This document shows, piece by piece, positions 12,670 through 24,092 of a stretch of DNA of 64,000 nt; position 1 is the stretch's first letter, and each line of letters opens with the position of its first letter. The position numbers and the translations under genes are program-made. Origin of the DNA: Ascarosepion bandense (lineage: Eukaryota > Mollusca > Cephalopoda > Sepiida > Sepiidae); the NCBI GenBank assembly GCA_037127315.1, contig JBBBDQ010000442.1, positions 2,436,001 through 2,500,000 on the forward strand, written 5' to 3'. The notes below the pieces were generated by a model. It saw only the letters and a program-made list of their open reading frames with translations. It ran no database searches and had not been told where the DNA came from.

Positions 12670-13319
12670 TGATATCGGATAAGAAATGAATTAAAATCAA
12701 CCTTCTTCACTTTTATAAAAATTCACAATGACATGTGAAAGCCTGGTTTCCCCAAATAGAAAAAGGATTGACCATGTGCTTAACAAAAAAGATTTCGCAA
12801 GTTGGTGTTAAAATGATTTCTGACGAATGGGAGCGACTTGCAAGACCAAAATGACTTCACGAGTAAGTGCGAAAAATCTAGATTACAATAAAAGGACTTC
12901 ATCAACTTCAGTCAGTCAGAGAGTCAGATGGGAGCCTTGAGAAGAGACATTAAGAAAATGTAACTTCAACTTCAAGCGACTCGGACATTGTCCTCTTTTT
13001 CTTTCTCCTTTGTCTATTTCAACAATTACTACTACGAACATTTTGTACGAACTCTTGATACCCTTACCTTTCTCATTGAACATTAATTTCTACGAATTCT
13101 TGTTATTCCTCCTTTAATAAATTTCTGTTTAAAATGAAAATGTATATTTTATTCTTACACTATCCCACACAATTTCACATATTAAAACCTGCCGACAACC
13201 AACCTTCTGATAATAATGCTGATGATAATTCTTCATAAATCCTGTAAGCTGTGGTGAGTTCGGTTCTGTCAGACACAAGGCCGAATCAAAGAAAAATTAA
13301 CCAGCTCCCTACGTCTACA
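12670..13319 (+). mobile_element. Solo-LTR-like family A, copy 2
   Basis: It is co-duplicated with copy 1 and ends ctacgtctaca. The sequences next to its two ends share TAGTA, which could be a five-base target duplication off by one base at the left edge. Confidence 0.6.
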
Positions 13320-13367
13320 TAGTAATGGCACAAGGTTGGTATTTAAGTAAGATTAAATAAGATGATG

Positions 13368-13430
13368 TGTGTTTTTTTTGTGTGTTTTTTTGTTTTTGTT
13401 TTTTTGTTTTGTGTGTGTGTGTGTGTGTTT
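13368..13430. repeat. T-rich and (GT)n low-complexity tract
   Basis: Runs of T are followed by a (GT)n tract. The short cysteine-rich frame they create is an artefact. Confidence 0.9.
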
Positions 13431-13465
13431 TACATTTAAATGAATACAAGACTTTTTGCAAAAGT

Positions 13466-13782
13466 AGGATGTGCGTTGTGGTACAGTGGATATCGGCTCG
13501 GAACGAGAAATCGGGGAGCCGAGTTCGAATTCCAGCTGAATCCAATGTATTCACTTACGCGCAAATACCCTTGGGAAAGGTATTAATCCGTCTCTTCCTT
13601 CTAGTTATGGGTTAAATAGCAGGACAGATTGGGTTCTATAGCCTTGGTCGGCAACCACTCTACCACAGAAAGTAATGGCAACCTACTGCGGTATAATCTT
13701 CTGCCTAGTCAGTCACGTCTCTTTCGAGATATGATCGCCCATGCGTGTTTCACGTATGGCACTTAACTGACTGAATGAAGAT
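13466..13782 (+). mobile_element. tRNA-derived SINE, full length
   Basis: This is one of the best-preserved copies: A box gtggtacagtgg, B box gagttcgaattcc, body tatgggttaaatagcaggac, and 3' end ggcacttaactgactgaatg. Confidence 0.92.
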
Positions 13783-13905
13783 AATAGTTGGAAACATAAG
13801 TAAAGCTTCTACTGGGCAAAAAGTGGGGGATCAGTTTTCTATTGTCATGAAGTAATAAACTGATCCCCCACTAATTACTACTTAATAATATGCTACATCT
13901 CTTCC
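13783..13905 (+). repeat. Hairpin segment between two SINE parts
   Basis: About 120 bp separates a SINE 3' end from the middle of another SINE. The core is a near-perfect inverted repeat, aaaagtgggggatcagtt paired with aactgatcccccact. The same arrangement in reverse orientation is at 25261-25385, 26140-26240 and 60115-60240. Confidence 0.8.
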
Positions 13906-14095
13906 CCCACTAGCTATGAGTCAAATAACAGGACAGATTGGGTTCTATAGCCTTGGTCGGCAACCAGTCTACTGCAGAAAGCAATGGCAACCTACTGCGG
14001 GATAATCTTCTGCCCAGTCAGTCATGTCTCTTTCGAGATATGATCGCCCAAGCGTGTATCACGTATGGCACTTAACTGACTGACTGACTTTAATG
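13906..14095 (+). mobile_element. 3' half of a tRNA-derived SINE
   Basis: It resumes within the SINE body (catctcttcccccactagct) and runs to ggcacttaactgactgactg. The tRNA head is absent. Confidence 0.85.
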
Positions 14096-14486
14096 TATTT
14101 AAGAGATGCTAGTTCATTTGGGTAATAAGTCCAGGGAATAAGAAAAAGAAGGTAGAACGTATGAGAACAGTAAAGAGGATAAAAATGACGAGAAAGGTGT
14201 GTAGAGTGGTTGTTGAAGCCAAGATGCCTTTGATGTATCCGCTCATATTTGCAAGTGTCTGTCTCTCTTTGTATTCTCTGTGTGTCTCCTGTTAGAATCT
14301 CTCTTTCTTTTTTTAAGACAGGGATCTATTAATATTGTTAGCAAAGTTGAAAGATTGAGTTGTTGATTATTTCAGGCACGCTCATTTCTTATTGGTCAGC
14401 ATATATTTCTTTAGGATTGTATTTAATCAACTTCAACCAAAAGTTATGCATAGAGCCTATTGCGCAGAGCCCGAAATATGTCATTA
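14096..14486. other. Intergenic stretch, nothing recognised
   Basis: No supported gene or repeat was found. Confidence 0.5.
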
Positions 14487-15220
14487 TGTTGTGATGATAC
14501 CTCGCAAAAGCGATGGACCGGATGTTTGCTCTATAACGACCAGAAAGCAAGTGACCAAAAGTTGTTTGTGCGCAGGTGGATTCGCGCAGGTGTTCCGGGT
14601 GAAAAATAAAAATTAATCAAATATTAAATTTCCATTTCGCGAGCCTACGCGAATTTTATTTATCAGCCAATGGGAAGCCCAGAATCAAATACAAGTGTGA
14701 AATCCCAAACGAGTTGCTGTGATCCAAAAAGAAGATATAAAAAGCGGATATAGACAGACCCCAGGAGGAAGACCTCAAGGGGAAGAGTGTAATCAATATC
14801 CCCCTGACCTAAGTCAAGTGGCTACTACGCTTGCCTCTTTCCTTCTCCATTGTCTCAAAACTACTAACTGACCTAAGGAGCGACTACATCAAAGACATTC
14901 CTCACTTACACGCTCCCCACATTCCTTAGCATTGATTCTTTTTCAGCATATTATTTGCCATGAACATTTAACCTCCGCTGGCCCTATACTTCAAGTATTA
15001 CTTTAATTGTGAAAACATTAATTGATATGTGCATATACATAAATGTTATTTTTCAACTCAAATTGCTTTTCTTGATTTTATAATCATTTTATAACTTATA
15101 GTGGGCTATCTACCACAAGGCCAAATTCCGTTAACCTGCAACAGTATACAACTACCCTTCACTAGAACGGACTCTCCACTACAAACGGGATAACAATAAG
15201 CACCCACTATAATGTTTTTT
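14487..15220 (+). mobile_element. LTR-like repeat family B, copy 1
   Basis: About 0.7 kb starting near a tgatacc...gcaaaagcgatg block. It has a TATA-like aagaagatataaaaag sequence about 250 bp in, and ends near the block ggccaaattccgttaacctg with a terminal cccactataa. Four copies occur in the window, all in plus orientation. TG...CA-type ends are possible but target duplications are not clear, so the LTR label is inference. Confidence 0.6.
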
Positions 15221-15369
15221 TTAGCTGTGAAAAAGATAACTTCCTGTTACTCTTATTGTCACGACTACTTTGCAGATGCCGATGTAATCTATAAGAGTTT
15301 TTGCACATGTCTATGCAATATGCATGTGTAAATGTAATGCTTGTGTTTAAGTAAGAAGCTGGTTTCTTT

Positions 15370-15915
15370 TGTGGTGATACCGACCGAGCAAAAGCGATGA
15401 ACCGGATGTTCGCACACTAACGACCAGAAAGCAAATGACCAAAACTCGTCGGTGCGCATCTGGGTTCGCGCAGATGTTACGGTTGAAAACTAAAAATTAA
15501 TTAAATATCAAATTTCCAGTTCGCGAATTTTATTTATCGGCCAATGCAAAATACAAGTGTGAATCCCCAAATGATCTGCTGCGATCCAAAAAGAAGATAT
15601 AAAAATCCGATACAGAAAGCATAGACAGACAGATGCAGACAGACAGACCCAGACTCGAGAGAGACGAATGTAATTAGTAGCTCTCTTGACCCCAAGTCAA
15701 GCGGCTACTATGCTCGCCTCCCTTACCTACATTTTCCTTCGTCTCTGTCTCATAACTAACTGACCTAAGGAGCGACTACATCAAAGACATTCCTTACTCA
15801 CAACGCTCCCACATTCCTAAGTATTAATTCTCTTTTCAGCATTTTATTGCCATGAACATTTTAACGTCCGTTGGACCTATACTTTAAGTACCACTTTAAT
15901 TTAAAAAACCCAAAT
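15370..15915 (+). mobile_element. LTR-like repeat family B, copy 2 (3' truncated)
   Basis: It starts tgtggtgataccgaccgagc and follows copy 1 to the tactttaagtaccactttaa block, where similarity stops. The final 200 bp of the family are missing. Confidence 0.6.
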
Positions 15916-16953
15916 CTGCCGAGCGCATTTATATTTTGCAGAAAGTTCAAAGACATTTCCTCCTGGCCAACGCACTCACAATTTCAGTATTGAATTCTCC
16001 TTGTCAGCCTTCTATAATCCGCGATACTTTCTTAGTTGATAAAATTATGAGACCCTCCTCGTCCTCCACACGGAGTCCCTACTCTACGGCATCTACACAG
16101 AAATGCATGCTTGGAGTTTGCGAATTCTGGATTCGACTTTTTCTTTAAGCACATGGTCAATCTTTTTTCTATTTGGGAAAACCAGGATTTTACGCATCAT
16201 TGCAAATTTTTGTAAAAGTGAAGAAGGTCGATGTTAATTAATTTCTTATCCGCTACAGTTTCAGAACGGGAAACTTCCAGATAAACCAAAACCTGCTCCC
16301 AACAATATTTGGATGGAGTAAAGGGTAGGTAGGCTTGTCAGGTTGACACAGCTATGAGTTCAATTCTCGTTGAATGTCCCACACGTAATTCAACATTAAA
16401 TAATCCAACAATAGGTAACATGTTCTTAAATCCAACACCCTATCTTTTCTACATACTGTCCAACCCTATTTAAATCAGGTTCAGGTGGAACTTTCCGTCG
16501 TCAGCTTTATCCCATATCCAAGAATTTCATCTCTTCTTTCTTGATCGCTTCCTTATTGATAATTGTGTCAGTTAAGTGATACACACTCGGGCGATCATGT
16601 CTCTAAAAAGACATTACTGAGTAGGCTAAAGATAAAATAAATAAATCTAAAAGAAATCAGTTTAACACCTACTTGCGAAATCTGGATTCGACTTTTTCTT
16701 TAAGCACATGGTCAATCTTTTTTCTATTTGGGAAAACCAGGATTTTACGCATCGTTGCGAATTTTTGTAAAAGTGAAGAAGAAGGTTGATTTTAATTAAT
16801 TCCTTATCCGCTACTTGTTTGAAACAAGACAGTGGAAATACATTTATAACATGTTCCCTTCTCACTCATCCTGAACAACCCCGATTGTGTGGTAAGTAAT
16901 GAATTCATTAAGCTGGAGATAAATAAGAACTTTTAAACAAAAATTCTGTAGAG
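15916..16953 (-). mobile_element. Two 5' fragments of LTR-like family A and one SINE 3' fragment
   Basis: On the minus strand, about 16120-16260 and 16665-16815 both match the first 130-150 bp of family A (gtagcggataagaaattaat, then gaaaaagtcgaatccag). A SINE 3' end on the minus strand lies at about 16560-16625. The rest of the interval (15916-16110, 16260-16555) shows nothing recognisable. Confidence 0.55.
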
Positions 16954-17067
16954 CAGTGGTCGGCAACCTTTTGTTAACTAATACCAACTTAAGATTTTCA
17001 AATCATTCATTGTGTCAACAGCATACGTTTTTATTTTACAAGTCAAGGTGAATATATCTGTTTTACA

Positions 17068-17960
17068 ATATTTTTTTTTGTATAATCATATCGCCCCAAG
17101 CAAGGCATTTTACTGCTAATGTTGTGCAGGGGGTTACATAGGAGGAAAGTTATGAGAAAGGGTGACAGGAAGGTGGTGTGAAGAAGTGGGTAAGAGAAGA
17201 ATGAATGTGGTCATAAAGTGAGGGATTAGTTTATATATTGATTGTAATGTAGAATTGATCCCCCACTTTATATCCACATTGTAATAGTATATATATATAT
17301 TTTTGTATAATCATATCGCCCCAAGCAAGGCATTTTACTGCTAATGTTGTGCAGGGGGTTACATAGGAAGAAAGTTATGAGAAAGGGTGACAGATTATAG
17401 GTGGTGTCAAGAAGTGGGTAAGAGAAGGATTAATGTGGCCATAAAGTGAGGATTATTACATATATTGATTGTAATGTAGAATTGATCCCCCACTTTATAT
17501 CCACATTGTAATAGTATATATATATATTTTTTGTATAATCATATCGCCCCAAGCAAGGCATTTTACTGCTAATGTTGTGCAGGGGGTTACATAGGAGGAA
17601 AGTTATCAGAAAGGGTGACAGATTATAGGTGGTGTCAAGAAGTGGGTAAGAGAAGGATGAATGGGGCCATAAAGTGTGGGATTAGCTTATATATTGATTG
17701 TAATGTAGAATTGATCCCCCACTTTATATCCACATTGTAATAGTATATATATATATATATTTTATATAATCATATCGCCCCAAGCAAGGCATTTTACTGT
17801 CACTGTTGTGCAGATGGTTACATAGGAAGAAAGTTATGAGAAAGAGTGACAAGTTATAGGGGGTGTCAGGAAGTGGGTAAGAGAAGGATGAGAATACTGA
17901 TGAGAGTGGAGTGGACGGAAAAAAAAGCATGAGAGAGAGAGAGGATGCAGTTTAGTGAGA
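17068..17960 (-). repeat. Tandem array of about 228-bp units fusing a LINE 3' tail and a palindrome
   Basis: The block tcgccccaagcaaggcattt recurs at about 17092, 17317, 17545 and 17776, a spacing of 225-231 bp. Each complete unit contains the reverse of the LINE 3' tail, then the palindrome ending attgatcccccactttatat, then a short TA run. The last unit is partial and runs into LINE sequence. Confidence 0.88.
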
Positions 17961-18039
17961 TAGGAGATGACTATTGACTTTACATTTAAATTCTTGGCGA
18001 TTGTAGCTGTCGGACTATCTATCTATCTATCTATCTATC

Positions 18040-18412
18040 TTCTTTTTTTATAATCATATCGCTTCAAATAAGGCATTTTACTGCCACTGTTTTACAGGGC
18101 GTTACGTAGGAGGAAAGTTATGAGAAAGAGTGACAAGTTATAGGGGGTGTCAGGAAGTGGGTAAGAGAAGGATGAGAATGCTGATGAGAGTGGAGTGGAC
18201 GGAGAAAGGAGCATGAGAGAGAGAGGTTAGTGAAATAGGAGATGACTATTGACTTTACATTTAAATTCTTGGCAATTGTAGCTGTCGGTGAAGCAAGTAA
18301 ATGGAAGGGAACTCCACAGGCGGGAAGTGCAAGAAAAGAAGCGGCTGGAGTAGAATTTGCGTTTAAATTTTATTGGTTTCACAGTAAAAGGGTGAAAATT
18401 ATTTTTGCTCTT

Positions 18413-18420
<8 letters not shown>
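18040..18420 (-). mobile_element. Jockey/CR1-like LINE, 3' fragment
   Basis: The minus strand encodes the familiar C-terminal block (HPFTVKPIKFKRKFYSSRFF, then SRLWSSLPFTCFTDSYNCQ, then FKCKVNSHLL) and ends in the shared 3' tail. An (ATCT)n tract lies at about 18016-18042 and a (TA)n tract at 18417-18460. Confidence 0.8.
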
Positions 18421-18464
<44 letters not shown>

Positions 18465-18950
18465 ATAATATGCATATGTTATATATATATAATAAAATAT
18501 TTTATATATATATATATTTCATATAGTAGTATATACAATAATATGTCAGCCACATTAACAGAAATAAACTGTTTTTATAAGTTTTTTTTAAATTTTTATT
18601 ATTGATGGGAACCTTGATCTTGCATGTTTATTTTGTTGGTTTGAGTTTTACACAATTTTCTTTTTTCAATGTTCAGGTGTTAGGCAACTTTATTGTGGAC
18701 TTAACACTGCTTTCATCTGTGAGAAAATCTGCTCACATGAATAAGTTGAACCAAAAGCCGAAAGAAGAGCAAAAGTAATTTTCTTCAGACAGGTGAAAAA
18801 TATCAAGAGGGATGTCCAGCAGTTGAGAATTGCAACAGATTTTTGTAAATTTTTGTGTTCAGGAGACTTTTTTAGTTCAACAAATCATGCCATTGAAAAT
18901 TGCTTGGCGTGCCACATGTGGCATCCGTGCCGTAAGGTTGCCAACCCCTG

Positions 18951-19770
18951 CTGCAGTGGTTGTGATAGTCATGATTTGTTTCATCAGCCCTAAGGTAGCA
19001 ATGCCTCTCAGTACAGAAACATGAATAAACACAAATATAGATCTACAGAATAAACAACAACATTTCTTAAGTGAAACATGTAACAAATGTATGAATGAAC
19101 GTTCGACGAGGCAAACATCATGGCAGCGGACTCAAAAATGGCAGTGCGCATGCGCGACCAGACTGAGCACGAGACCCGTATTCATTTGCATAAGAATATG
19201 CCTCGCTAGCATAAAAACTGAGAGTTTGCGAGGATAATGTCAGTTTTTATTTGAGTTTGTACCATTTCATTTTTCGTTAAATCTTTAAATATATTTTTAT
19301 ATTATTGCAAATAGTAGCATTTTTATGTCATGGGTTTGTTTTACCCCTTTTTATGGGGTTCTTTTTAAACATGTGGTTTTGTGGTGCGTGAAGGATTGGG
19401 AGGTGATGGATGGGTTCTTGTGGTGAATGTGCAAATTGTTAACGAGTGATAGGGTCGTGAGGTATAGGATAGTGAGTACCATCCTCTACCCGCCCTCTTT
19501 TCGGCTTTGCGCCACCATTTTGTATTTGTTGTACGAAACAAATATTGTTTTAATTTGAGTTTGGCGAAATTCACACGTATTATTGTTTGTTTCGGTGTCG
19601 ACTGGGTGTTTGACTGAGAAGAAGAAAAAGAAGACCACGGAGAAGAAGGCAAAGAAAACAAAGACTGCAGTAATTTCATTACAGGAAGATTACAGAACAA
19701 TAACACTGTGAAAAAGAAAAATGTATGAGTCTCTATAAAAGTAATTAGTTCGTCGTGGGAACAGCGAATA
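18951..19770. other. Intergenic stretch, nothing firmly recognised
   Basis: Region 19120-19270 is locally GC-richer and contains the promoter-like octamer atttgcat at about 19182, but no gene follows. A 113-codon minus-strand frame at 19365-19706 is Ser/Thr/Pro-rich and unsupported. Confidence 0.5.
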
Positions 19771-19820
19771 TCTAAACTTATTTATAAATAGAACTTTGTC
19801 TGTCTGTCTGTCTGACTGTC

Positions 19821-19879
<59 letters not shown>

Positions 19880-20544
19880 GTTACCTATAGACTCCGAAAC
19901 GGCTGAACCGATTTTCTTGAAAATTTACACAGTTGTACTATAAGGTTCTGTGAGTGTTCTTAGCTAGGTTTTGTGTCGAGGTACCACCGATAAATACCGA
20001 AAATCGATAATCGAAAAAATCGGGTTATAGAGGGAGTGGTCCGATTTTAATCAAATTTGATGCACTCATAGACAAAGACATAAGAAACGATCTTCAGAAG
20101 TTTCAAGGTTGCAGTTTTTACAATAGTGCAGAAGATCAATAATATATATGTAAAAAAGGCAAGATGTTTGTGTGTGTCTGTTTATCTGCCTTATGTCTGT
20201 ATTTTTTTCAGGCCTTTTATTTTAGTTTTTGCTTTGGGTTTGGCTCTAAGTAGGTATAATTGTAGTTCTTAGTCTCAGCCATGATACCATTTACTCAGAG
20301 GACTTATTTAGCCTTCAAAATTCAGTTTACGACGAAAAAAAACTTGTTTGATATCGATACCAGGAAATCAAAATTTGATTTACAATCCATTCATTTTTCT
20401 TTCAGTCTACGGTTTCGCTTTAACTGGAAACAACTATTGCTTTTTAGTCTTTCATGCCAAATGTCCAAAGAGTCTGAGCTCCAGGACCATGGATTAGTTT
20501 TAAAGCTTTCATTACACCCGAGCAACGCCGGGCTATACTGCTAG
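19771..20544 (+). mobile_element. Non-autonomous Helitron, copy 2 (complete)
   Basis: It starts TCTAAACTTATTTATAAATA directly after an A and ends in the hairpin cccgagcaacgccggg, then ctatactgCTAG, followed by T. It is 774 bp with a (GT)n tract near the 5' end. There is no Rep/helicase gene. Confidence 0.82.
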
Positions 20545-20790
20545 TCAATCATAAATCGCAAAATATAGAACTGATACTAAAACAAGTTATGCTTACTAAA
20601 ATCAAGTACACTCTTGGGAGTGTATTTAGTTTTTGTATGCAAAACTAGGACTTAAAAATAAATGTAATTATTTATCAGTCAAGCAAATTCCTCGTCGGGG
20701 AGGAGTGAGTGGATTTTTTCGGTTGCCAGTGTGTCATGCAAACCTGTCACTCCAGGTCAATTGATGTGGTTGTTTTTACCATTGTTGCTA
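20545..20790. other. Short intergenic stretch
   Basis: Nothing recognised. Confidence 0.5.
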
Positions 20791-21270
20791 TATATTAACT
20801 GCTATCTATTAACCATCACAGACAATCGCTCCTATCCCTATCCTCTCATTAGCGTGGATTAGGCTAGTCTCCCTGAAAGCAAATCACTGCGCCTCCTTGG
20901 GTTAACTCTCACAACAAACCTCAAGTGGAATGACTATACAGAATCCACAGCTAAATCCCCTGCTAAGAAAGTCGGTTCTCTGTGTAGGGCCAAGAAGTTT
21001 TTCCTGTCTAAACAATCCTGCGCATATATAAATCTATCATCCGCCTGTGCATTGAATACTGCTGCCATATCTGGTCGGGAGCTCCTGCTATTCATCTAGG
21101 TGTCCTTGACAAAATCCAACGGTGAATCTGTAATGTGATCGATCCCAACTTGACAGCTCAGCTCAGATACAGTCACTTTCTCACCAATGCAATGTGGCAT
21201 CCTTGTGTCTCTTCTACAAATACTTTCACGGCTTCTGCTCTGATGAACTTAGCTTGGGGCTATATGATTA
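20791..21270 (+). mobile_element. Jockey/CR1-like LINE fragment
   Basis: Frames broken by small indels encode the C-terminal part of a reverse transcriptase: SLCRAKKFFL, then CIEYCCHIWSGAPAIHLGVL, then DKIQR. It is interrupted at about 21270 by an A run and a palindrome, after which part of the same region is repeated. Confidence 0.8.
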
Positions 21271-21299
21271 TTAAAAAAAAAAATTTCTATACTATTACA

Positions 21300-21370
21300 A
21301 TGTGGATATAAAGTGGGGGATCAGTTCTATATTACAATCAATATATAAACTGATCCCTCACTTTATGGCC
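21300..21370. repeat. Palindrome of the GTGGGGGATCA family
   Basis: The arms ataaagtgggggatcagtt and aactgatccctcactttat flank a loop region atattacaatcaatatat. Confidence 0.9.
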
Positions 21371-21809
21371 AGAGTCATCCGTCCGTGCATTGAATACTGC
21401 TGCCATATCTGGCCTGGTGCTCCTGCTATCCACCTAGGTGTCCTTGACAAAATCCAACGTAGAATCTGTAATGCGATCGATCCCAACTTGACAGCTCAGA
21501 TACAGTCACTTTCTCACCGACGCAATGTGGCATCCCTGTGTCTCTTCTCCAAATACTTTCACGGCTTCTGCTCCAATGAACTTAGCTCACTGGTGCCCCC
21601 TAGGTATGAATTTACACGAGCCACAAGATTAGCAACTATGTTCCACCCTTTTACTGTAAGACCAATAAAATGTAAACGCAAATTCTACTCCAACAGCTTC
21701 TTTTCTCGCACTTCCTGCCTGTGGAATTTCTTTCTGATTACTTGCTTCCCCGACAATCACCCAGATTTTAAATGTAAAGTCAATAGTCATCTCCTATCTA
21801 ACTAATTTG

Positions 21810-21846
<37 letters not shown>

Positions 21847-22045
21847 GCTCCTTTATCCGTTCACTCCACTCTCATCAGTATTCTCATCCTTCTCTTACCC
21901 ACTTCCTGACACCCCCTATAACCTGTCACTCTTTCTCGCAACTTTCCTCCTATGTAACCCCCTGCAAAACAGTGGAAGTAAAATGCCTTGCTTGGGGCGA
22001 TATGATTATAAAAAAAATATCGCTGTCTATTATTTTTTTTTTTTT
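21371..22045 (+). mobile_element. Jockey/CR1-like LINE, 3' end
   Basis: One frame is open for 167 codons across the junction. It carries RPCIEYCCHIWPGAPAIHLG, SLCLFSKYFHGFCSNELSSL, and the C-terminal FKCKVNSHLL ending in a stop at 21803. A (CT)n tract and the shared 3' tail ccttgcttggggcgatatga with A-rich end follow. It is a fragment: the upstream reverse-transcriptase and endonuclease domains are missing. Confidence 0.85.
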
Positions 22046-22215
22046 TTTTTAATCATATCACCCCAAGCAAGGTGGTAACGCCACTGATGTGCAGGGGGCT
22101 ACATAAGAGTGAGAAGATTAGAAAAGAGAAAACCGTAAACCACATCCTAAACAGGAAACAAGGGATGAGCCTCTTCACCTGTTCAACAGACGTGGGTGGA
22201 GTGTGAACCGGGCGA
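22046..22215 (-). mobile_element. LINE-tail-related retroelement fragment
   Basis: It starts with a T run and aatcatatcaccccaagcaa, the reverse of the LINE tail, and continues with ggggctacataagagtgaga and the gcctcttcacctgttcaac block. Copies are at 28985-29230 and 38285-38480 (plus) and 39395-39585 and 47905-48085 (minus). Confidence 0.8.
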
Positions 22216-22289
22216 TAGTTTAGTCTATCTACTCCAATTGAAATACATTTTATTATAGTTAACAGGTAATTTTTTTTAAAAAATATAAA

Positions 22290-22410
22290 TCTAAACTTAT
22301 TTATAAATGGAACTTTGTCTGTGTGTGTATGTGTGTGTGCCTGTGTGTCCATTACCTATAGACTCCAAAACAGCTGAACCAATTTTCTTGAAAATTTACA
22401 CAGTTGTACT
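22290..22410 (+). mobile_element. Helitron 5' fragment
   Basis: The first about 120 bp of the Helitron family (tctaaacttatttataaatg to acacagttgtacta) is directly followed by part of a SINE. The same junction occurs at about 48266. Confidence 0.8.
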
Positions 22411-22500
22411 ATTAATCCGTCTATTCTTTCCAGTTATGGGTTAAATAACAGGACAGATTGGGTTCTATAGCCTTGGTCGGCAACCAGTCTACCGCAGAAC
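22411..22500 (+). mobile_element. Middle fragment of a tRNA-derived SINE
   Basis: It runs from ttaatccgtctattctttcc to accagtctaccgcagaa, without head or 3' end. Confidence 0.85.
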
Positions 22501-22518
22501 TCTTCTCTGCTCATATAG

Positions 22519-23792
22519 CAGTGGTCGGCAACCCCCGGCCCGCGGGCCACATCCGGCCCTCGAGTGAATCTTGCTGGGACACAACTTACTCTGGACACAA
22601 TTTAATTGTAGGTAAACCAAACCAAAGTGACAGTTGATAGTCTGAATATATTGCATCGAAATTAAAATATTTATTTCTTTTACCTGGAGAATGTGTTTTA
22701 TTTTTATTTTTTATTTGTAGCGATCGCCAAAATTAGCGGACGGCCTCACTTTCCCTTTTTCTGTGAAATTGCTTTCGTGAGCGGGCACTTTTAAATGAAT
22801 ATAAAATAGTGTTTTCAATCGATTTTAATGGAATTTTTTTTCAGTACTGATTTATGAAACATTAATTTTTAAGATGTAATATTTTTAACAAACTTCCCGC
22901 CAGATATTAAATTATATTGGATCTGTGGATATTGGATACATACCGAGCAAAAGCGAGGGACCGGATGTTTGCTCTATACCGACCAAAAAGTAAATGAACA
23001 AAAGTCGTTTCTGCGCAGGTGGATTCGCGCAGATGTTCCGGTTGAAAAATAAAAAGTAATCAAATATTAAATTTCCATTTTGCGAGCCTATTTTATTTAC
23101 CAGCTAATGGGAAGCCTAGAATCAAATACAAGTGTGAAATCCCAAACGAGCTGCTTTTGATCCAAAAAGCAGATATAAAAAGCCGCGACAGAAAGCACCC
23201 AGTAGACAGACACCAAGGAGAAGAATGTAATCAATATCCCCTTGACTTAAGTCAAGTGGCTACTATGTTCTACTCCCTTCACCTCTCATTACTTTCTTCC
23301 CTGTCTCAAAAGTACTTAAGGAGCGACTACATCAAAGACATTCCTTACTCACGACACTCCCAAATTCCTAAGCCTTAAATCTCTTTCAGCTTATTATTTG
23401 CATGAACATTTTAACCTCCGTTGGGCTTATATTTATGTTATTGCTTTAATTGTAAAAACATTAATTGATATTTGTATATATATAAATGTTATTTTCAACT
23501 CAAATTGCTTTCCTTGATTTTATGATCATTTTATGACTTATAGTGGGTTATCTCCCACAAGGCCAAATTCCGTTAACCTGCAACGGTATACAACTACTCT
23601 TCACTAGAACGGAATCCCACTACAACTCGAAAAGGAATAGATAAGATACCCCACTATAAATCCTCGCTTTCTTCAAACAGAAAATTTATTTACATATTTT
23701 CTCCATGACACTGGAACCATAGCTGTTTGGCCCTCCTCCATGATTCTACATAGATTTTTGGCCCTCACTCTCCAAAAGGTTGCCGAACCCTG
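22519..23792 (+). mobile_element. hAT-like element interrupted by an LTR-like repeat
   Basis: The left end cagtggtcggcaaccccc and the right end aaaggttgccgaaccctg form an imperfect inverted repeat of the same type as 16954-18950. The flanking octamers tcatatag and ttttatgg agree at five positions only. LTR-like family B (about 22940-23680) sits inside. Confidence 0.55.
22940..23680 (+). mobile_element. LTR-like repeat family B, copy 3
   Basis: It begins within the family's accgagcaaaagcgag block and proceeds through the TATA-like agcagatataaaaagcc and the ggccaaattccgttaacctg block to gataccccactataa. Confidence 0.65.
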
Positions 23793-24092
23793 TTTTATGG
23801 ACAGATAGACAGAGATAGGCTCAACATTGTCGAGGAAGGAAGGAAGTTAGAATAATAGTGGCATTGACAGAAAAACTGTCATTTTGACACTGCTTTGTTT
23901 TTGCAGGTATGAAGGTTGAGTTTGCCAAAACATTTTTTTTTGTAAATCACCATTTCTAGAATATAAAAATATAGATTATCTGCTTTCATATTTTACTTTG
24001 ATTTTGCTTTGTCGACGAATTCAATTCTTTTATATGGCCAAAACAATAAAACACTCGCATTGTTTTATATAACATTAATCAAATACTGTAAA
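23793..24092. other. Intergenic stretch with a short dispersed repeat
   Basis: At 23868-23930, a segment ending tttttgcaggtatgaa is shared in weaker form with 27530-27640 and 49720-49820. Otherwise nothing is recognised. Confidence 0.45.

Larger units (their letters stand above)
11656..13319 (+). repeat. Tandem segmental duplication (offset 851 bp), each unit containing an LTR-like element
   Basis: The flank ttcaatttgagcttcgttat recurs at 11659 and 12510. Both units then contain the same non-LTR flank, followed by an LTR-like segment (11820-12494 and about 12670-13319). Because flank and LTR are both duplicated, this is a segmental duplication rather than two insertions. Confidence 0.85.
16954..18950 (+). 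mobile_element. Non-autonomous hAT-like element with internal insertions
   Basis: The left end cagtggtcggcaacctt and the right end aaggttgccaacccctg are imperfect terminal inverted repeats of the hAT type. Flanking eight-base sequences CTGTAGAG and CTGCAGTG match at six positions, consistent with an aged 8-bp target duplication. Its interior is interrupted from about 17070 to 18530 by a tandem array and a LINE fragment. No transposase was seen. Confidence 0.65.

Noticed and set aside
18227..18605. Open frames rich in Ile-Tyr on both strands
   Set aside because: They are translations of a (TA)n microsatellite joined to LINE remnants.
19365..19706. 113-codon minus-strand frame
   Set aside because: Low-complexity Ser/Thr/Pro content, no splice sites or homology that I can name.
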